Position numbers and translations under genes: made by a program. Shown here in pieces: positions 12,039 to 23,084 of a stretch of 64,000 nucleotides of DNA. Position 1 is the first letter of the stretch. Each line of letters starts with the position of its first letter. This stretch comes from Calycina herbarum (Eukaryota; Ascomycota; Leotiomycetes; Helotiales; Pezizellaceae). Under the pieces are notes generated by a model that was not told where the DNA came from, ran no database searches, and saw only the letters and a list, made by a program, of their open reading frames with translations. The stretch lies in assembly GCA_001414485.1 (NCBI GenBank), contig LLEY01000009.1, forward strand, positions 310,001 to 374,000. The letters run 5' to 3'.

Positions 12039-13110
12039 TCAGCGTGCTCGCCTGGGAGGCGATTTCATCAGATCATCATTGAAATTACGATAGAGCGCGA
12101 ATTGCGCTGCCGCTTCTTCCATTCTTTCATCTTCCTCGTACTGGGCCTTGATTTTGTCTTCCGTTAGGCCAACCACTTCTCCTACCTCCTTTTCTGCGTC
12201 AATGTAAAGCTTTTTAACTTCTTTAGTTTCAGTTTTCAAGTCTCTCATCTCTTGGTCGAGAGTTTCTTGAGGCTCAAATGCATGCTTTAGCATCTCCCCT
12301 CTTCGAACTTGAATTTTCAAATCTGCATCAAGATTGTCTTGCAAGTAAGTGTTATTGACAAACACATGTTTCAACTCCTTGGACATATCTGCACCGCCTT
12401 TGATCTTGAGGTCTCGGTTTCCAGCAGATGTCGGATCCAGCCCACCCCACTCGACATAGGAGGAAGCGAGGTCTGTGATTAGGATCTCGGCAAGGCCCAA
12501 GGAATCGGCTTCCCAAATCCTCAACACTGGGACTGATATCATTTCGAATTTTATTTCAAGCATTCCCAAGCAGCTAAACAGAAGACCCCAAAGATCTGGC
12601 ACCCCCTTCATCCCAGTGACCTTGTTGTATTGGAAAGCTCTCGTAGCCAAGCTTATAGAACAGCCTACTTGAAGGAGTGATTGCAATTGTGATATATTCC
12701 CATCTCGATCGAGTTGGCGATGGATTCTTTTCGCCAACATTCGACAAAGTCTGTGAGCTTGCCCTCGACCCTTTTGAAAGAATTTCTGTTTGCCTTGTTT
12801 CGTACTTGCGTGGGAAACATCAACCTTTTGATGACCCGTGCTCCAGAAATGTTCGATTTTTGCCGTTTCGAGTGCATCGTCCTTTCGCTGTTGTGTTGAA
12901 CGGGCTGTCACCTTGACACCGTTGCCCCTGACATATCTATACGCTCCATCAGTTTTACGAACACCCAATTATAAACGATAGTTGTACAACATACCAAGTC
13001 ATCATTTCCATAAGCCTTTGGTACTGATTTGCTGTCAGCCCTTTCCTTATCTCCTTAACGATGAAGGTATTTAGATAGACCCTAGTATAACTATTATGTT
13101 TAGAGAAGAA
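12039..13110 (-). pseudogene. Hypothetical protein, 5' end lost in AT-rich tract
   Basis: Unrecognised. The main exon (12927-12039, 296 codons plus a split codon) is highly charged, with a C-terminal helix-rich, Lys/Glu-rich segment. A canonical intron (GTATGT at 12994; CAG at 12928) joins it to an upstream exon reading RKGLTANQYQRLMEMTW, and that frame stays open back through FIVKEIRK and RVYLNTF into increasingly AT-rich sequence (to about 13180), where TAA stops begin. I saw no credible start codon. An ATG at 12968 exists but lies within what looks like the intron. Most likely a once larger gene whose 5' half was mutated. Function unknown. Confidence 0.45.
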
Positions 13111-13430
13111 TTTTTTAAATTTAGGATCTATTATATATTTATAGCCGATTATACTATTAATTATTAATTTAATTATAGGTCTAGGTATATTTTAAAATAT
13201 TATAAGTATCTTTTTACTACTGTTCTTAATATTATTAATAGTTCTTATTATAGTTTTATAAACTTAGATATTAAATATTAGTTATAATATATTAGGAATT
13301 ATAATTTAAAACGTATATATCTTAAGACTTGTTATTAGAAATATTCTTCCTTTTTAATCGTATAATTATCTCTTTTATAAAGGTATATATCTTATTTATA
13401 AAATCGTAGATACTCTCTTGTATTTAGCGG
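13080..13430. other. AT-rich tract with RIP-like decay
   Basis: Very high A+T and TA content, sharply different from both flanks. On the minus strand, one frame continuous with the hypothetical gene has stops that are all TAA (eight seen), as expected if CAA codons were mutated. No gene remains. Confidence 0.6.
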
Positions 13431-13602
13431 TTCCAGAAATATGATTTTTGTCTCTCACCATTGTAACATCTTGCTTTGTGACTTTCTTGACGTGATAGTA
13501 TTGTAGATTGTAAAATATATATCGTGAACTTAAGTTAGCCTCCAAAAGTGGGAGGTGCCGGCCCACCAACGCGCTCGTATCATTTTGCACCAAACCCAAA
13601 GG

Positions 13603-13631
13603 ATGTAACGTTGTTATCTCGATGATTGGTC
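13603..13631 (+). promoter_or_regulatory. Conserved transporter promoter block, intact copy
   Basis: It lies 125 bp upstream of the transporter start. It keeps TGTAACGTTGTTATCTC followed by an inverted CCAAT (ATTGG). Near-identity with 10579-10607, despite heavy decay of the other copy's coding sequence, suggests either constraint or a recent duplication. Confidence 0.55.
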
Positions 13632-13755
13632 AAGATTCTTTGTGTCTCCGTAGATAAGAGGTTCAATCTGGGTTCCTGTTATCGATTCTGAGATAACATA
13701 AGTATGGCTTGCTCCATTCTAACAAACTCCATAGCCACGAAACCCACAAACAAAA

Positions 13756-15705
13756 ATGGATGCGCAACCAGTCACTACGCCGAAGTCTGTGGTAGACACC
13801 AAGCAAGATCTTGACATGACGAAGCGTATGTCCCACGACGGGCCAGTAGATGTGAAGAAGGCGGCCTTTCTGGAAATCGAGACGACTCGAGAAATCACAA
13901 ACGCCGAGCATGAGTTGAAATTTTGGGATGCTGTACGACAATATCCTATGGCTGTCTTCTGGGCCTTGTTCTTTTGCATAGCCGTTATCATGGCCGGATT
14001 TGATGCGCAGATTATTACCTCTTTCTACGCACTCCCCTCATTCCAGTCACACTATGGGAGTATATTCGACGGAGAGTATATTATCACGGCACCATGGCAA
14101 ACTGGCATGTGGTTTATTTGAACCAGGAGAAAGAACCATATCGCTGATACACTCGCAGCACTCGGAATGGGCAATCCCATTGGTCAAATTGTTGGCGCTC
14201 TAGCAGCTGGCTGGCCACTCGAGAAATGGGGAAGAAGATGGACACTGGCCGCCTGCTGTTGCTGGTCTATTGCTTTCGTCTTCGTCCAATTCTTCTCAAC
14301 CTCCCTGGGGATGTTGTGTGCTGGGGAGATTTTGGGAGGTCTTGCGTATGGTTTCTATGTTGTCATTGGGCCAGTCTATGCATCAGAAGTCTGCCCTCTT
14401 GCTCTCCGTGGTGTACTCACAGCTTCGACAAATCTTGCTTTTGTGATTGGACAATTCATCGCTCAGGGGGTTGCAGCTGGCATGGCCAATAGAACTGATG
14501 TTTGGGCATACAGTAAGCGATCCACCCCTCTGTTTGTTCCCTCTCACTGACTGGACGAATTGCAGAAATCCCCTTTTTGCTCCAGGTATGCAAACTCGAG
14601 CACCCAGGTCCACTCCCGATACTAATTACTCTTTTTTTTGAAAATCAAAGTGGGTTTGGCCAGTGATTCTTTTAGCAGGTTTGCCTTTCGCCCCAGAAAG
14701 TCCGTACTGGTTAATCCGACAAAATCGAAAGGAAGACGCCAAGTCATCCTTAATGAAACTATCCTCGTCCAAGCATCGTCCGGATCTCGATGCCGTCTTG
14801 CTGATGATCGAACAGACGGACATACTCGAACAAGAACTTGAGGCATCCACGACCTACTCGGATTGTTTCAAGGGAGTCAATCTCAAAAGAACCGAGATTT
14901 CCGTCATGGTTTATCTGATCCAGGTCATAAGTGGGAACCCTATGATTGGGTATGCCAATTTCTTCTTCATCCAAGCTGGGCTCAACTCTTCAGATGCTTT
15001 TAACAGTAAGTCATGCATTCCGAAAATACAAGTACGGCGAAATACTGATTATTTCCAGTGGGAGTGGGAAACACTGCCCTCGGTTTTGTCGGGACCCTTC
15101 TCTCGTGGCCTCTAATGTCCTATGTAAGCAAGATTCAATCTCGCAGTCACTCTTACTGACCTTTTAGGTTGGACGACGATCAATTTATATCACGGGAATG
15201 GTTTTCATGACCACATTCTTGTTTATCATCGCTTTCCTGGACTTTGGACGGAGTCAAACTGGCGTGGTTTGGGCACAAGCTTCTCTTATGGATATTTGGA
15301 CGTTTACATACCAATCAACCGTTGGACCGTAAGTCTCTCTTGAAACTTGGAGGCAGATTTTTACTAAAATCCCAACATAGAATTTGTTTCGTTATCATCT
15401 CCGAAGTCTCAGCAACCCGTCTTCGTGGAAAAACGATAGCCATTGCAACCGCTGCTCAAGCTTTTGCGTCGATCGTTTTCACTATTGTAATGCCATATAT
15501 GCTTGGAAGCGATCAAGCAAACTGGCGCGGGAAGGCTGGGTTTTTATTCGGGGTGATTAGTTTCATTTGTGCTATTTGGTGTTGGATTAGAATTCCCGAG
15601 ACAAAAGGTCGGACGTTTGAGGAGTTGGATATTCTGTTTGAGAGGAAGATCAAGTCGAGGGATTTTGAGAAGTACAACTTGCTTGAAAGAGAGGGAGTAG
15701 TGTAG
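13756..15705 (+). CDS. MFS sugar transporter, alpha-glucoside permease type
   Basis: Seven exons: 13756-14104, 14159-14512, 14566-14585 (20 nt), 14651-15005, 15059-15123, 15168-15328 and 15381-15705. Together they give 542 residues. Sugar-porter signatures: GFDAQIITSFYALPSFQ, GQIVGALAAG, GRRWTL, YGFYVVIGPVYASEVCPLALRG, PESPYWLIRQNR, VGRR, ATRLRGKT and PETKGRTFEELDILFE. The pattern fits proton-coupled maltose/alpha-glucoside permeases at the plasma membrane; substrate is inferred. The N-terminal 70 residues are cytosolic. Intron 1 only fits with a GC donor (TG|GCATGT), whereas the dead paralogue has GTAAGT at the same place. If that intron fails to splice, translation stops at once. A broken copy lies on the opposite strand at 8284-10440. 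Confidence 0.85.
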
Positions 15706-15855
15706 TATGGTTGGATCAAATATTGGTGGCATTCACTGTATAATAAACGAGTTTTCGCATCACAAGTCACAAAATCACGAAACCACGTTGAAACAAAGAG
15801 CACAATTAACGTAAGAAACAAGGTTAGAAGGTATTGATTCCTATCTATGGGTATA

Positions 15856-17508
15856 TCAAGCTACATCGTTGACAAATGGATCCGAGTATAACTTCTTACT
15901 GGCAGGGTCCTTGTCGCATTCGATGATCCGAATACTCAGAATGCCATTGTCATTCCTCACCTGTACACATACTCGGGAATAGCCCACACACTTGGAACAG
16001 CGTACAGGTACCGGAGTGGGGGAAAAGACTTCTCGAATGCGGCTGTATAAGCATTGCCACTCGCAGGTTGTCTCGGTGCAGAACCTTTTCCATAACCTAA
16101 CGTTATTGAAATGGTCGCACTTTGACAAATCATCACGGGTTTCGCCCGGTCCGAGTGAAGTGGTGGGAATAAAGACTTTTGCGAGTTCATGTATCACTTT
16201 GTTCTAATCAGTACCGGGGACATAGGTAAAGTAAGTGAGGATCTTCGCAAACTCCTTTATCCGAATCTCGACGAGGGGTACGGGAGTCGATGGGTTTCTC
16301 TGGGAAGTCGCGGAATCAATCTTTTTGCGCTTCTTGTCTGAACCCTCACTTGCACCACTGGTATTTCCGGCAGGCATGAGTCCTGCCTGACCAGCTGGGG
16401 TGTGTGGTGAGCCGGTTGCCCTCGGTCTTGATGGAATCGAAAGTTGATTCAAGTCAGCTTGACACATCTTTTCGTTGGGTGTTGTTTGTTTTGGAGGTTT
16501 AGCTCTGACCAAAGCAACTGCTTCCTGGAGTTTGCTTTCCCACTCTCCTGCAGTCTTCGCTGAAGCTGCCTTTTCAGCTGCTGCCACCTTTTTCGCGACT
16601 CCATCTTGGAATTCGAGTCTAACAGCTTCGGAGAATGCAGAAATGGTAGCCTTGCTAGTTTTCTCTTCCAATTCGGCTCTGAGGTCATTGGCATGTTCGC
16701 TTGTCTTGGAGAGGACCGTCTTATTGGTATGCTCTTCTAATTCAACTCGAACTTTTTGAGTAGCCTCTACTGATTTGGAGAGCGCCGCTTCATCGGCATA
16801 CTTTTTGAGATCAATAGAAACTTGGTTCGATTTCGAGAGGGCCGTTTGATTGGCATGCTCTTTCAGGTCAGCAGAAAGCTCATTTGATTTCAGGAGGACC
16901 TCTTGTTTGGTATGCTCTTTCAATCCTGTCAAAAGTGCTTTTGTTTCGGAGGAGAGGGCATTCTCGGTATCCGTTTTCACTCTTGAAACAATGTCATCTT
17001 CCTTCTTCTTCTCCTTTTGGCCTCGCAAGGCCTCGAGAGCGATTTCCTTTTCAGAATACAACTCAAGTCGAAGCTTGGATGTAGCGGCATGGATGGCTTT
17101 TTGCTTGTCATTGGCTGCCTTCTCCAATTTATCTCGGAGCGTGCGGTTAGCTGACCTTTCATCTGCCAGAAGTTGGGAAACATCGTCGTGGATTGATTGC
17201 GCCTGGTGTAAAGTTTGATGCTTTGACTGGGCTTCATCGCGCGCGGATCTGATCTCGGCGATCTGGAAGATATCGGTATTCAATCGGCGTTGTTTCTGTT
17301 CGCAATCGGTAATTAGTGCTTGCAAAGTGGCATTGTGCTCCAGCAAATACGCGATACCTTGTTTAAGGGTATGTGTGGGAGCGAGTGAGGACAGTTGAGG
17401 GTCATCCAAACGCTTCACTATCGTTTGGTATGATTGAGCAAGATTATGCTCGAATTCTGAATGCCTGGAAGCGACTTGAACCATTTTGGCGGTTTGTGGT
17501 GTATGCAA
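15856..17508 (-). CDS. Coiled-coil protein with degenerate internal repeats
   Basis: Two exons on the minus strand, 17508-16215 and 16175-15856, give 537 residues; an in-frame ATG at 17484 is an alternative start. Residues about 90-380 are Ala/Glu/Lys/Leu-rich coiled coil. They include four to five degenerate repeats of 22-27 residues around LKEHTKQ, LKEHANQTALSKSN, LKKYADEAALSKS and LEEHTNKTVLSKT. The C-terminal 110 residues form a compact Cys-containing segment (CDHF, CTETTCEWQC, VPVRCSKCVGYSRVC) with paired cysteines that could bind metal. Family not recognised. It lies in the accessory block between two AT-rich tracts. Confidence 0.6.
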
Positions 17509-17570
17509 AAAGGTTTGTTGATGTTTTGAGACGCGTTGCGATCTGGTACCCGCTTTTCAACTCACCGCCT

Positions 17571-17796
17571 AAGTAGAAGAATATTAATCTTATCTTTTTA
17601 TTTTCCTTTACTAGCTAGGTAGATAGACTATCTGAATTAAATTCTAGTTATATTTATAAAAATCTATTAGATTAGTATTTTTATAATTTCAAAAGAGTTA
17701 AAATTAAATCTCTCTTTTATCTAAGCTATAATTAAACTAAGATTAAATCTTAGTTTTATTAATAAGAACTTTTAAACTTATATATAAAATCTCTAT
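17571..17796. other. AT-rich tract
   Basis: Very AT-rich stretch ending abruptly at the GNA1 fragment. It resembles 13080-13430 and 48840-49290 and is probably RIP-mutated repeat sequence; no internal structure is recognisable. Confidence 0.55.
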
Positions 17797-18001
17797 TATG
17801 AAAGAACAACAAGGCAAGGGACTTGGACTGAAGATGATCAACGGTCTCGATTCGGTGGCGTAGAAAATCGGATGCTATAAGACGATATTGAATTGCGACG
17901 AGAAGAATGAGGGATTTTATATCAAGTGTGGATTCAAGAGAGCAGCTTTGGAGATGTCACATTATTTTGAGGAGGAGAAGACGCCATATGAACGGGGTTG
18001 A
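17797..18001 (+). pseudogene. GNA1 3'-fragment with internal stop
   Basis: Codon for codon similar to 11473-11676 of GNA1: QGKGLGLKMINGLDS, ILNCDEKNEGFYIKCGFKRA and EMSHYFEEEKTPYERG. A TAG replaces the Arg codon after VA. The upstream exon and intron are absent, so it cannot encode a functional enzyme. It begins exactly where the AT-rich tract ends. Confidence 0.9.
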
Positions 18002-18216
18002 GGGCATTCACACATTGGTAAAGAATCAAAGACAATACATTTATTTGCTTATATCATAGGCGACGGAGCGACTAAAAGCACAAAAGATGTCCGAAATACA
18101 GATTGGAATCAAGTCAGCCCAAACTAAAAATCTCCCCCGAGCTTTTTACTGTCCTGAATTTACCCATAACCTTCCACACTTTGCTTGCTATTTCACAAGT
18201 TCTGCCAAAGCATTGG

Positions 18217-20425
18217 TCATGCGTAGCTGGCATTGACGCTACCCATCTCTCGTCCGTCAATCTCAAGCGCAAACTTCATTACGGCGGTTTGCAAAGTGAC
18301 GACCAGGTCGAAGTGAACATCGAAGTAACGGTAGCCATCATGACCTTGACGCACAGTGAAGTTGATAGGATCAACACTTCTCAGATCTGTGGTCAAAGTA
18401 CAATTTAGCATAATGGTGGAAGCAGTCGGGTATGTGGGTTGGATCTTGCTTCGACTCTCCATCAGCTCAAACTTGAATATCAGCTGGTCATCCGTGTAGT
18501 CCTCTCGAAGAGACTTGTTGAATGGAAGCTTTACAACTTCATCTCTTTTTAATTCTTGACCGAGAGCAATGTGCCATGACATCTGTCAATTCGTCAGTAT
18601 CGGAGCTTCACCACTGGAATATAAGTACAAAATCGTACCTTGGTTACCATCCATTGACCTCGCGTGCCATCCCATACCTTGCGGAGATAACTGTTGTTAA
18701 TTTTATTCCATAGTGACCGCGCGGCAATTCCGTAGTGTCGTTGGGCCAAGGTCGAAACCACTTGGGCTTGCTTAGGTAGGTTATGGAGAACAGCACCTCT
18801 GGAAAATGATTAGCGACTATATGCAACAATTTTTAAAAAATGGGGCATTTGCTTACCTAGCGATCGAAGCCCATGCATCTGGGTGTCGGATGATATGAAC
18901 TCCCGGGTGATTCTCTTCAATACGATATTTGAGGTACTCGTTCGAGCCAAATCCACCAACGAGGCAGATAGCCTACAAAGAACAATCAGTAAGACCAGCT
19001 CAGAACTTGTCACACACGTAAAGCCAACATACTTTGACAGAAGATGGCATCCCTCTGGATTCGGAGGCTCGCTTGACCTCTACCATGTTGACCTGATCTT
19101 GGACCATTCTCTCAATGTCCGTGATGAGAGGGTCAAAGATAGCCTTGACATCCTTTCTGTTGAAAATTAGCTCCAGCTCATACTATAAGCATTGGATTCA
19201 CATACCCTGTCATGTTCCAGCAGTTGGACTCCAGGTTATTACTGGGATCGTCTTCCAATGCAGCCAATGGGAAATTGATGTAATAGTCCTCACTGAGGTC
19301 TCCGCGAAATGCCTTCTTGACATCTTTGTCAAACTGATTGACCGCAGCCTTGTAACCCTTGGTCTTGCGAACCCGGACGTACTCGTCCTCACCAACCAGC
19401 TCTTTGACTTCCGATTCAAAACGTCTGTTGAGACCAAGCGACCCAGCCATTCCACCTGTATTTTATTAGCACCTCGACGGAAAACAATGACCAGAACCTG
19501 CATACCTTTGCTCGGAACAACCTCTCTAAGTTCCAGACGAGGGACCAAGCTTGTGATTTCATAAGAAATGAGGTCCACAGTTCCACTTCCAGCATCCACA
19601 AGAGTGAAGGCATCACCGATCTTCTCTGGCGTTAGTCTCAAATTCTCGAGGTTCTCGGGGAAAATAATTGCATACAGCCAAGTTTGTCTCCTTGAGCGCA
19701 TGGAGAGTGTACATAGCAGCAGCTTCAGGCTCCTTGACTAGGGTAGCAGGATGAATTCCAGCTTGCTTGGCTGCCTATATAATTTTAGTAAAGCAAGCAA
19801 CACGAGTTCATAGTAACCTCGGGCTTCTCTAACCAACATTGTCAAGTTCTTCGCCTTATCAGACCAAACCGCGGGGACAGTCAAAACGAAGTCCTTCTTG
19901 CACATTTCGACGTAGCCTTCTGGAACACCAAGAGCAATCTGTCGCAAAGCGTGATTGTAAATAGCCCCGATGTAATCCGCGGCAACATCAACAGGCGTCT
20001 TGCCAATACTAGCCAGATCAAGCTTGACAGGCTTCGGGAGATAGATTGGGCGCTCTTGCTCCGGATCAAGTAGAAGCTTTACGCCTTCGATAACATCGCC
20101 GTTGTGTCGTTGGCCTCCCCAGGTGAACTTTCTCGGGTCAAGTGGATCATAGCAGATGGTTGTCGGGACCTTGGGTTGCGAATGACCCTCCAAGCCTATT
20201 GAACGGGTAAGCATTGAACGACTTGAAGATTGGACGTGGCTCACCTGGCCACTCTAGGATAGAACGCACTTCCTCCTTGTCTCCGCTGGCAAAGGCGAAT
20301 CCGATACCGCTAAAGGTCGTTCCAAAGTCAAGAGCAATGACGAGTCTCTCCTCGGTGTCTTGTATTGTCAGTCGATCCATTGGAAGATCGAGCTGATCTG
20401 ATGGGGGGAGTGTAGCTGGCGGCAT
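18217..20425 (-). CDS. HSP70-like ATPase (fungal HSPA12-type)
   Basis: Nine exons on the minus strand, 20425-20245, 20195-19818, 19770-19676, 19623-19506, 19455-19206, 19156-19033, 18972-18857, 18798-18639 and 18582-18217, give 595 residues with every phase closing. Actin/HSP70 nucleotide-binding motifs are clear: phosphate-1 loop VIALDFGTTFSGIGFAF (about 29-45), VPAVWSDKAK, EPEAAAMYTLHAL, phosphate-2 loop TLVDAGSGTVDLISYEI, and adenosine motif AICLVGGFGSNEYL. No C-terminal canonical substrate-binding domain is seen; instead there is a beta-rich end. Such divergent HSP70s are multicopy in filamentous ascomycetes; their clients are unknown. Splice choices worth checking are intron 2 (donor GTTACT, acceptor GGCAG) and intron 3 (acceptor CCAGAG, where the second AG is in frame). 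Confidence 0.85.
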
Positions 20426-20942
20426 CCTGAATGATTGCGGGAAGCTGAAGAGAGAAGTTTAGCAGGATGAAGATATGGAGTTGAAAAGGAAATTGATATG
20501 AGAGTTTGAGACTCACCAAGGGCGAGCTGCAGAAACTTTGGTGGATAACTCGTCAAAAGTGATATTCTTCAGGTACAAGTTTGTGAGGTGCGCCGCGGTG
20601 GGAAGGTTTCGTGAAGGTGATCGAGTAGCAGGCTCCACTAGCTCGATCTGTGACGCTCGCGTAAAGGTATACGCGACAAAACAAAATTTTGACTCACGCG
20701 ACAACCCACCTCCCCAAACCTCACCATCAGAGGAGGACCAACACCTCCCAACACATTTGGGTGGATAGAAGTAAAGGTAAATAGGATAAAGCTCCTTCGT
20801 TGATACTCTCAAATCAGCTTCTGATCAGATCTCTTAGGCTTTTCTCCGCACGAGAGATCTCGAGCCTCACCTTTCAAGGCTCGTAGCAGTCGATCAATAC
20901 TTCTCAGCAACACAACAAATCATCCGACAACGTCCGTCGAAA

Positions 20943-22389
20943 ATGGACTGCACCGGTGCTGATTCTAAATCTTCGGATTCGAACCCAAGTGGCTCAGAAG
21001 GAATACTTCAGACACTGGTCGAGGGATTTTCGAACTTGGGCAACAAGGTTACGGCGGGGTTCGAGGGTTTGGTAGAGGACAATCAAGAAATCAAAGCAGC
21101 TCTGGACGCAGCAAAGAACGACCAGCCCTCCGCAAAGCCTCCACCGGTTGTAAGCAGCAGCGCCATTTTCAATTTCTGCAAGACTTATGTTTGGCTGATC
21201 TCACTTTTACAGCTCACGGTATGGGGTACGACCTCGAATGGCTCATCTCTATCTAAGGATCACGTCGCCCCCAAGAATAGCGACCTCGAGAAGAAACTAG
21301 AGATACACCGGATTGCGACGGAGAACTGGTTGGCAGAGAAGGATTCCATGTCGAAGGAGCACGCGGAGTTGGAGAAAAAGATGCGCAGCACGGATTATAG
21401 AAACAAGGAGCTTCAAAAGAGAAACTCCAAACTTTCTACACAACTCCAAGAAGCCACTTCCAAGAGTCAAGAAGATGAAGAGCTCGTCAAAAATTTGCGG
21501 GCCGAAATCCTACAAACCAGAGTCTTCATCACCAAGGCAGGTGGAAATGAGCCAGCCGAGAGAGATGTGGATCTCATCAGCAGTTTTGTCGCGTTGAAAT
21601 CAAAGATACAGAAGATTGTTCACAAACACTATCTTGTCGAGCCATCTCGCATCCCCACAATCCCTCGCATGAACGCCTCAAATGAACAAATCAAGCTTTC
21701 CAAGCTTTGGGGTCACGGTCTTAATGCCAGCCAGCTGAAGAAGAGAGTTAGAGCCCAGATTTTTGGGACCATTGACGAATGGATATTCTGGAAACCTTCC
21801 TTTGGCTTGCTTGGAATCTCGGAGTTCGAGTTGCCTCTCAGGGACTTCGAGGTAAGGTTGACTCAAATGCAAGTTGGTATGTAGAATGACAAGATATTAA
21901 ATCAAAAATTGCGGCTAACAGTACATAGGCAATGCCAGTGAGATCAAGAAATGGGCATCGACCACAATCAAGCTTGCCTCATTGTTGCGACCACAGGGTC
22001 AAACATCGACATCCTTGGATATGGCAAACTATATTTTCAATGTCATGTTCCCATTTATGCATCACAAAGAAAGTACAGCGACCAACGAAGACCTGTTCAA
22101 TCTACTGCTCCAATTGTGCGACGATGCTTACAACTTGGCGGTCAAATTACGAGCTTCCAAGAGTGTGTTCAGAACTGAAATTCCAGACACCGGTATGGTT
22201 GTTAAGCCGGAGGAGATGGAGATTGCGGATCAAGAAATCTTAGGAGGAAATGTCAGCTCAGGAGATGATGTGGTTGCATTTACACTCTTTGGAATGCTGG
22301 TCAAATACCCTGAGAACAGTCCCAACGAGCGCATCATTCTTGAGAAGGCAGAAGTGGTCACGACCAATCCGCTTATCGGAAATTTCTAG
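20943..22389 (+). CDS. Hypothetical coiled-coil protein
   Basis: Three exons, 20943-21149, 21213-21876 and 21929-22389, give 443 residues. The first intron (63 nt, GTAAGC...TTACAG) is a multiple of three and has no stop, so retention would add 21 residues. The N-terminus resembles a GLVEDNQEIKAAL helix, then a Glu/Lys-rich coiled coil covers about residues 90-180, followed by a globular part with LSKLWGHGL and a C-terminal helical region (FNLLLQLCDDAYNLA). This layout (coiled coil, then a region at the end used with HSP70-like neighbours) is seen in fungal proteins of unknown function. The gene is divergent from the HSP70-like gene 518 bp away, so they may share a promoter. Confidence 0.65.
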
Positions 22390-23084
22390 ATGGTTCAGCC
22401 TGATGATATGTTTTGCTTGGGAGGATGGTCTTCTTATCATTTCAGGTGATTTGGGCATCAAATCTGGGTATCGAGATGACTCTGAACATTGCGTCTGGTT
22501 TTCCAACTTTGACATTGTGCCAACTTTCGCGGAACATTAAATTGCTTCTTAAAAATTAGTTGATAGTCAAATAAAACTCATCAACCATAATCTGCTTTCC
22601 CTGTGCAACGTGCCTCTTATTCTCTGCACTTGTGTTACTGACTTTAAAATAGCTCTCTATTATCGAAACGAAGGACGGATTTACAAATGTACTGCTGCAA
22701 GGGCTTGAAGTAAGAAACAAGAGCTTTGCTCCGAGTACACCTCCTGAGCTTTTGATTATACGCACTAGTCTGGGATAATTACTTATATTGTCCGAGAAGG
22801 GTTAGAAGAATAGAAAATCATAGTTTCTCGTTCTTCTAAACCTCCTCGGACAATATTCCTCGTTCTTCTAAACCACCTCGGTCACTATTCTGAGTTGTCA
22901 CGAAAATCCCCATACAATGGAGATATGGGGTGTACTCAGAGCAAAGCTCAGGACTCTTACAGGAGAACATTTCTACATCACATCAAGGAACCCGCCTTGG
23001 CCACTAGCCTACAATTGAACCCGTAGGTTGGGCTTACATGTTCATCTATCTCTACACAAGTATTCTACAAAGTATCCCCTCACT
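22390..23084. other. Intergenic with foldback element
   Basis: No gene seen; mostly occupied by the foldback element at 22711-22966, followed by the 3' end of the IF-3 gene. Confidence 0.5.
22711..22966. repeat. Foldback (MITE-like) element with 68-bp palindromic core
   Basis: Outer arms: GAGCTTTGCTCCGAGTACAC at 22721-22740 and GTGTACTCAGAGCAAAGCTC at 22930-22949. The core at 22787-22854 begins ATTGTCCGAG and ends CTCGGACAAT, with TTAGAAGAAT and TTCTTCTAAACC arms. A second partial core arm repeats just after it (22855-22890). This is the best-preserved copy in the window and identifies the family ends. Confidence 0.85.

Noticed and set aside
12929..12968. ATG at 12968 as start of the hypothetical gene
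   Set aside because: It lies inside a likely intron (GTATGT ... TGTCAG) that links the downstream exon in phase to an upstream coding exon.
19650..19680. One-base frameshift in a CCCC run in the HSP70-like gene
   Set aside because: Deleting one base would restore a frame, but a 52-nt intron with GTATGC donor and CTAAC branch site gives the normal family junction without any mutation.
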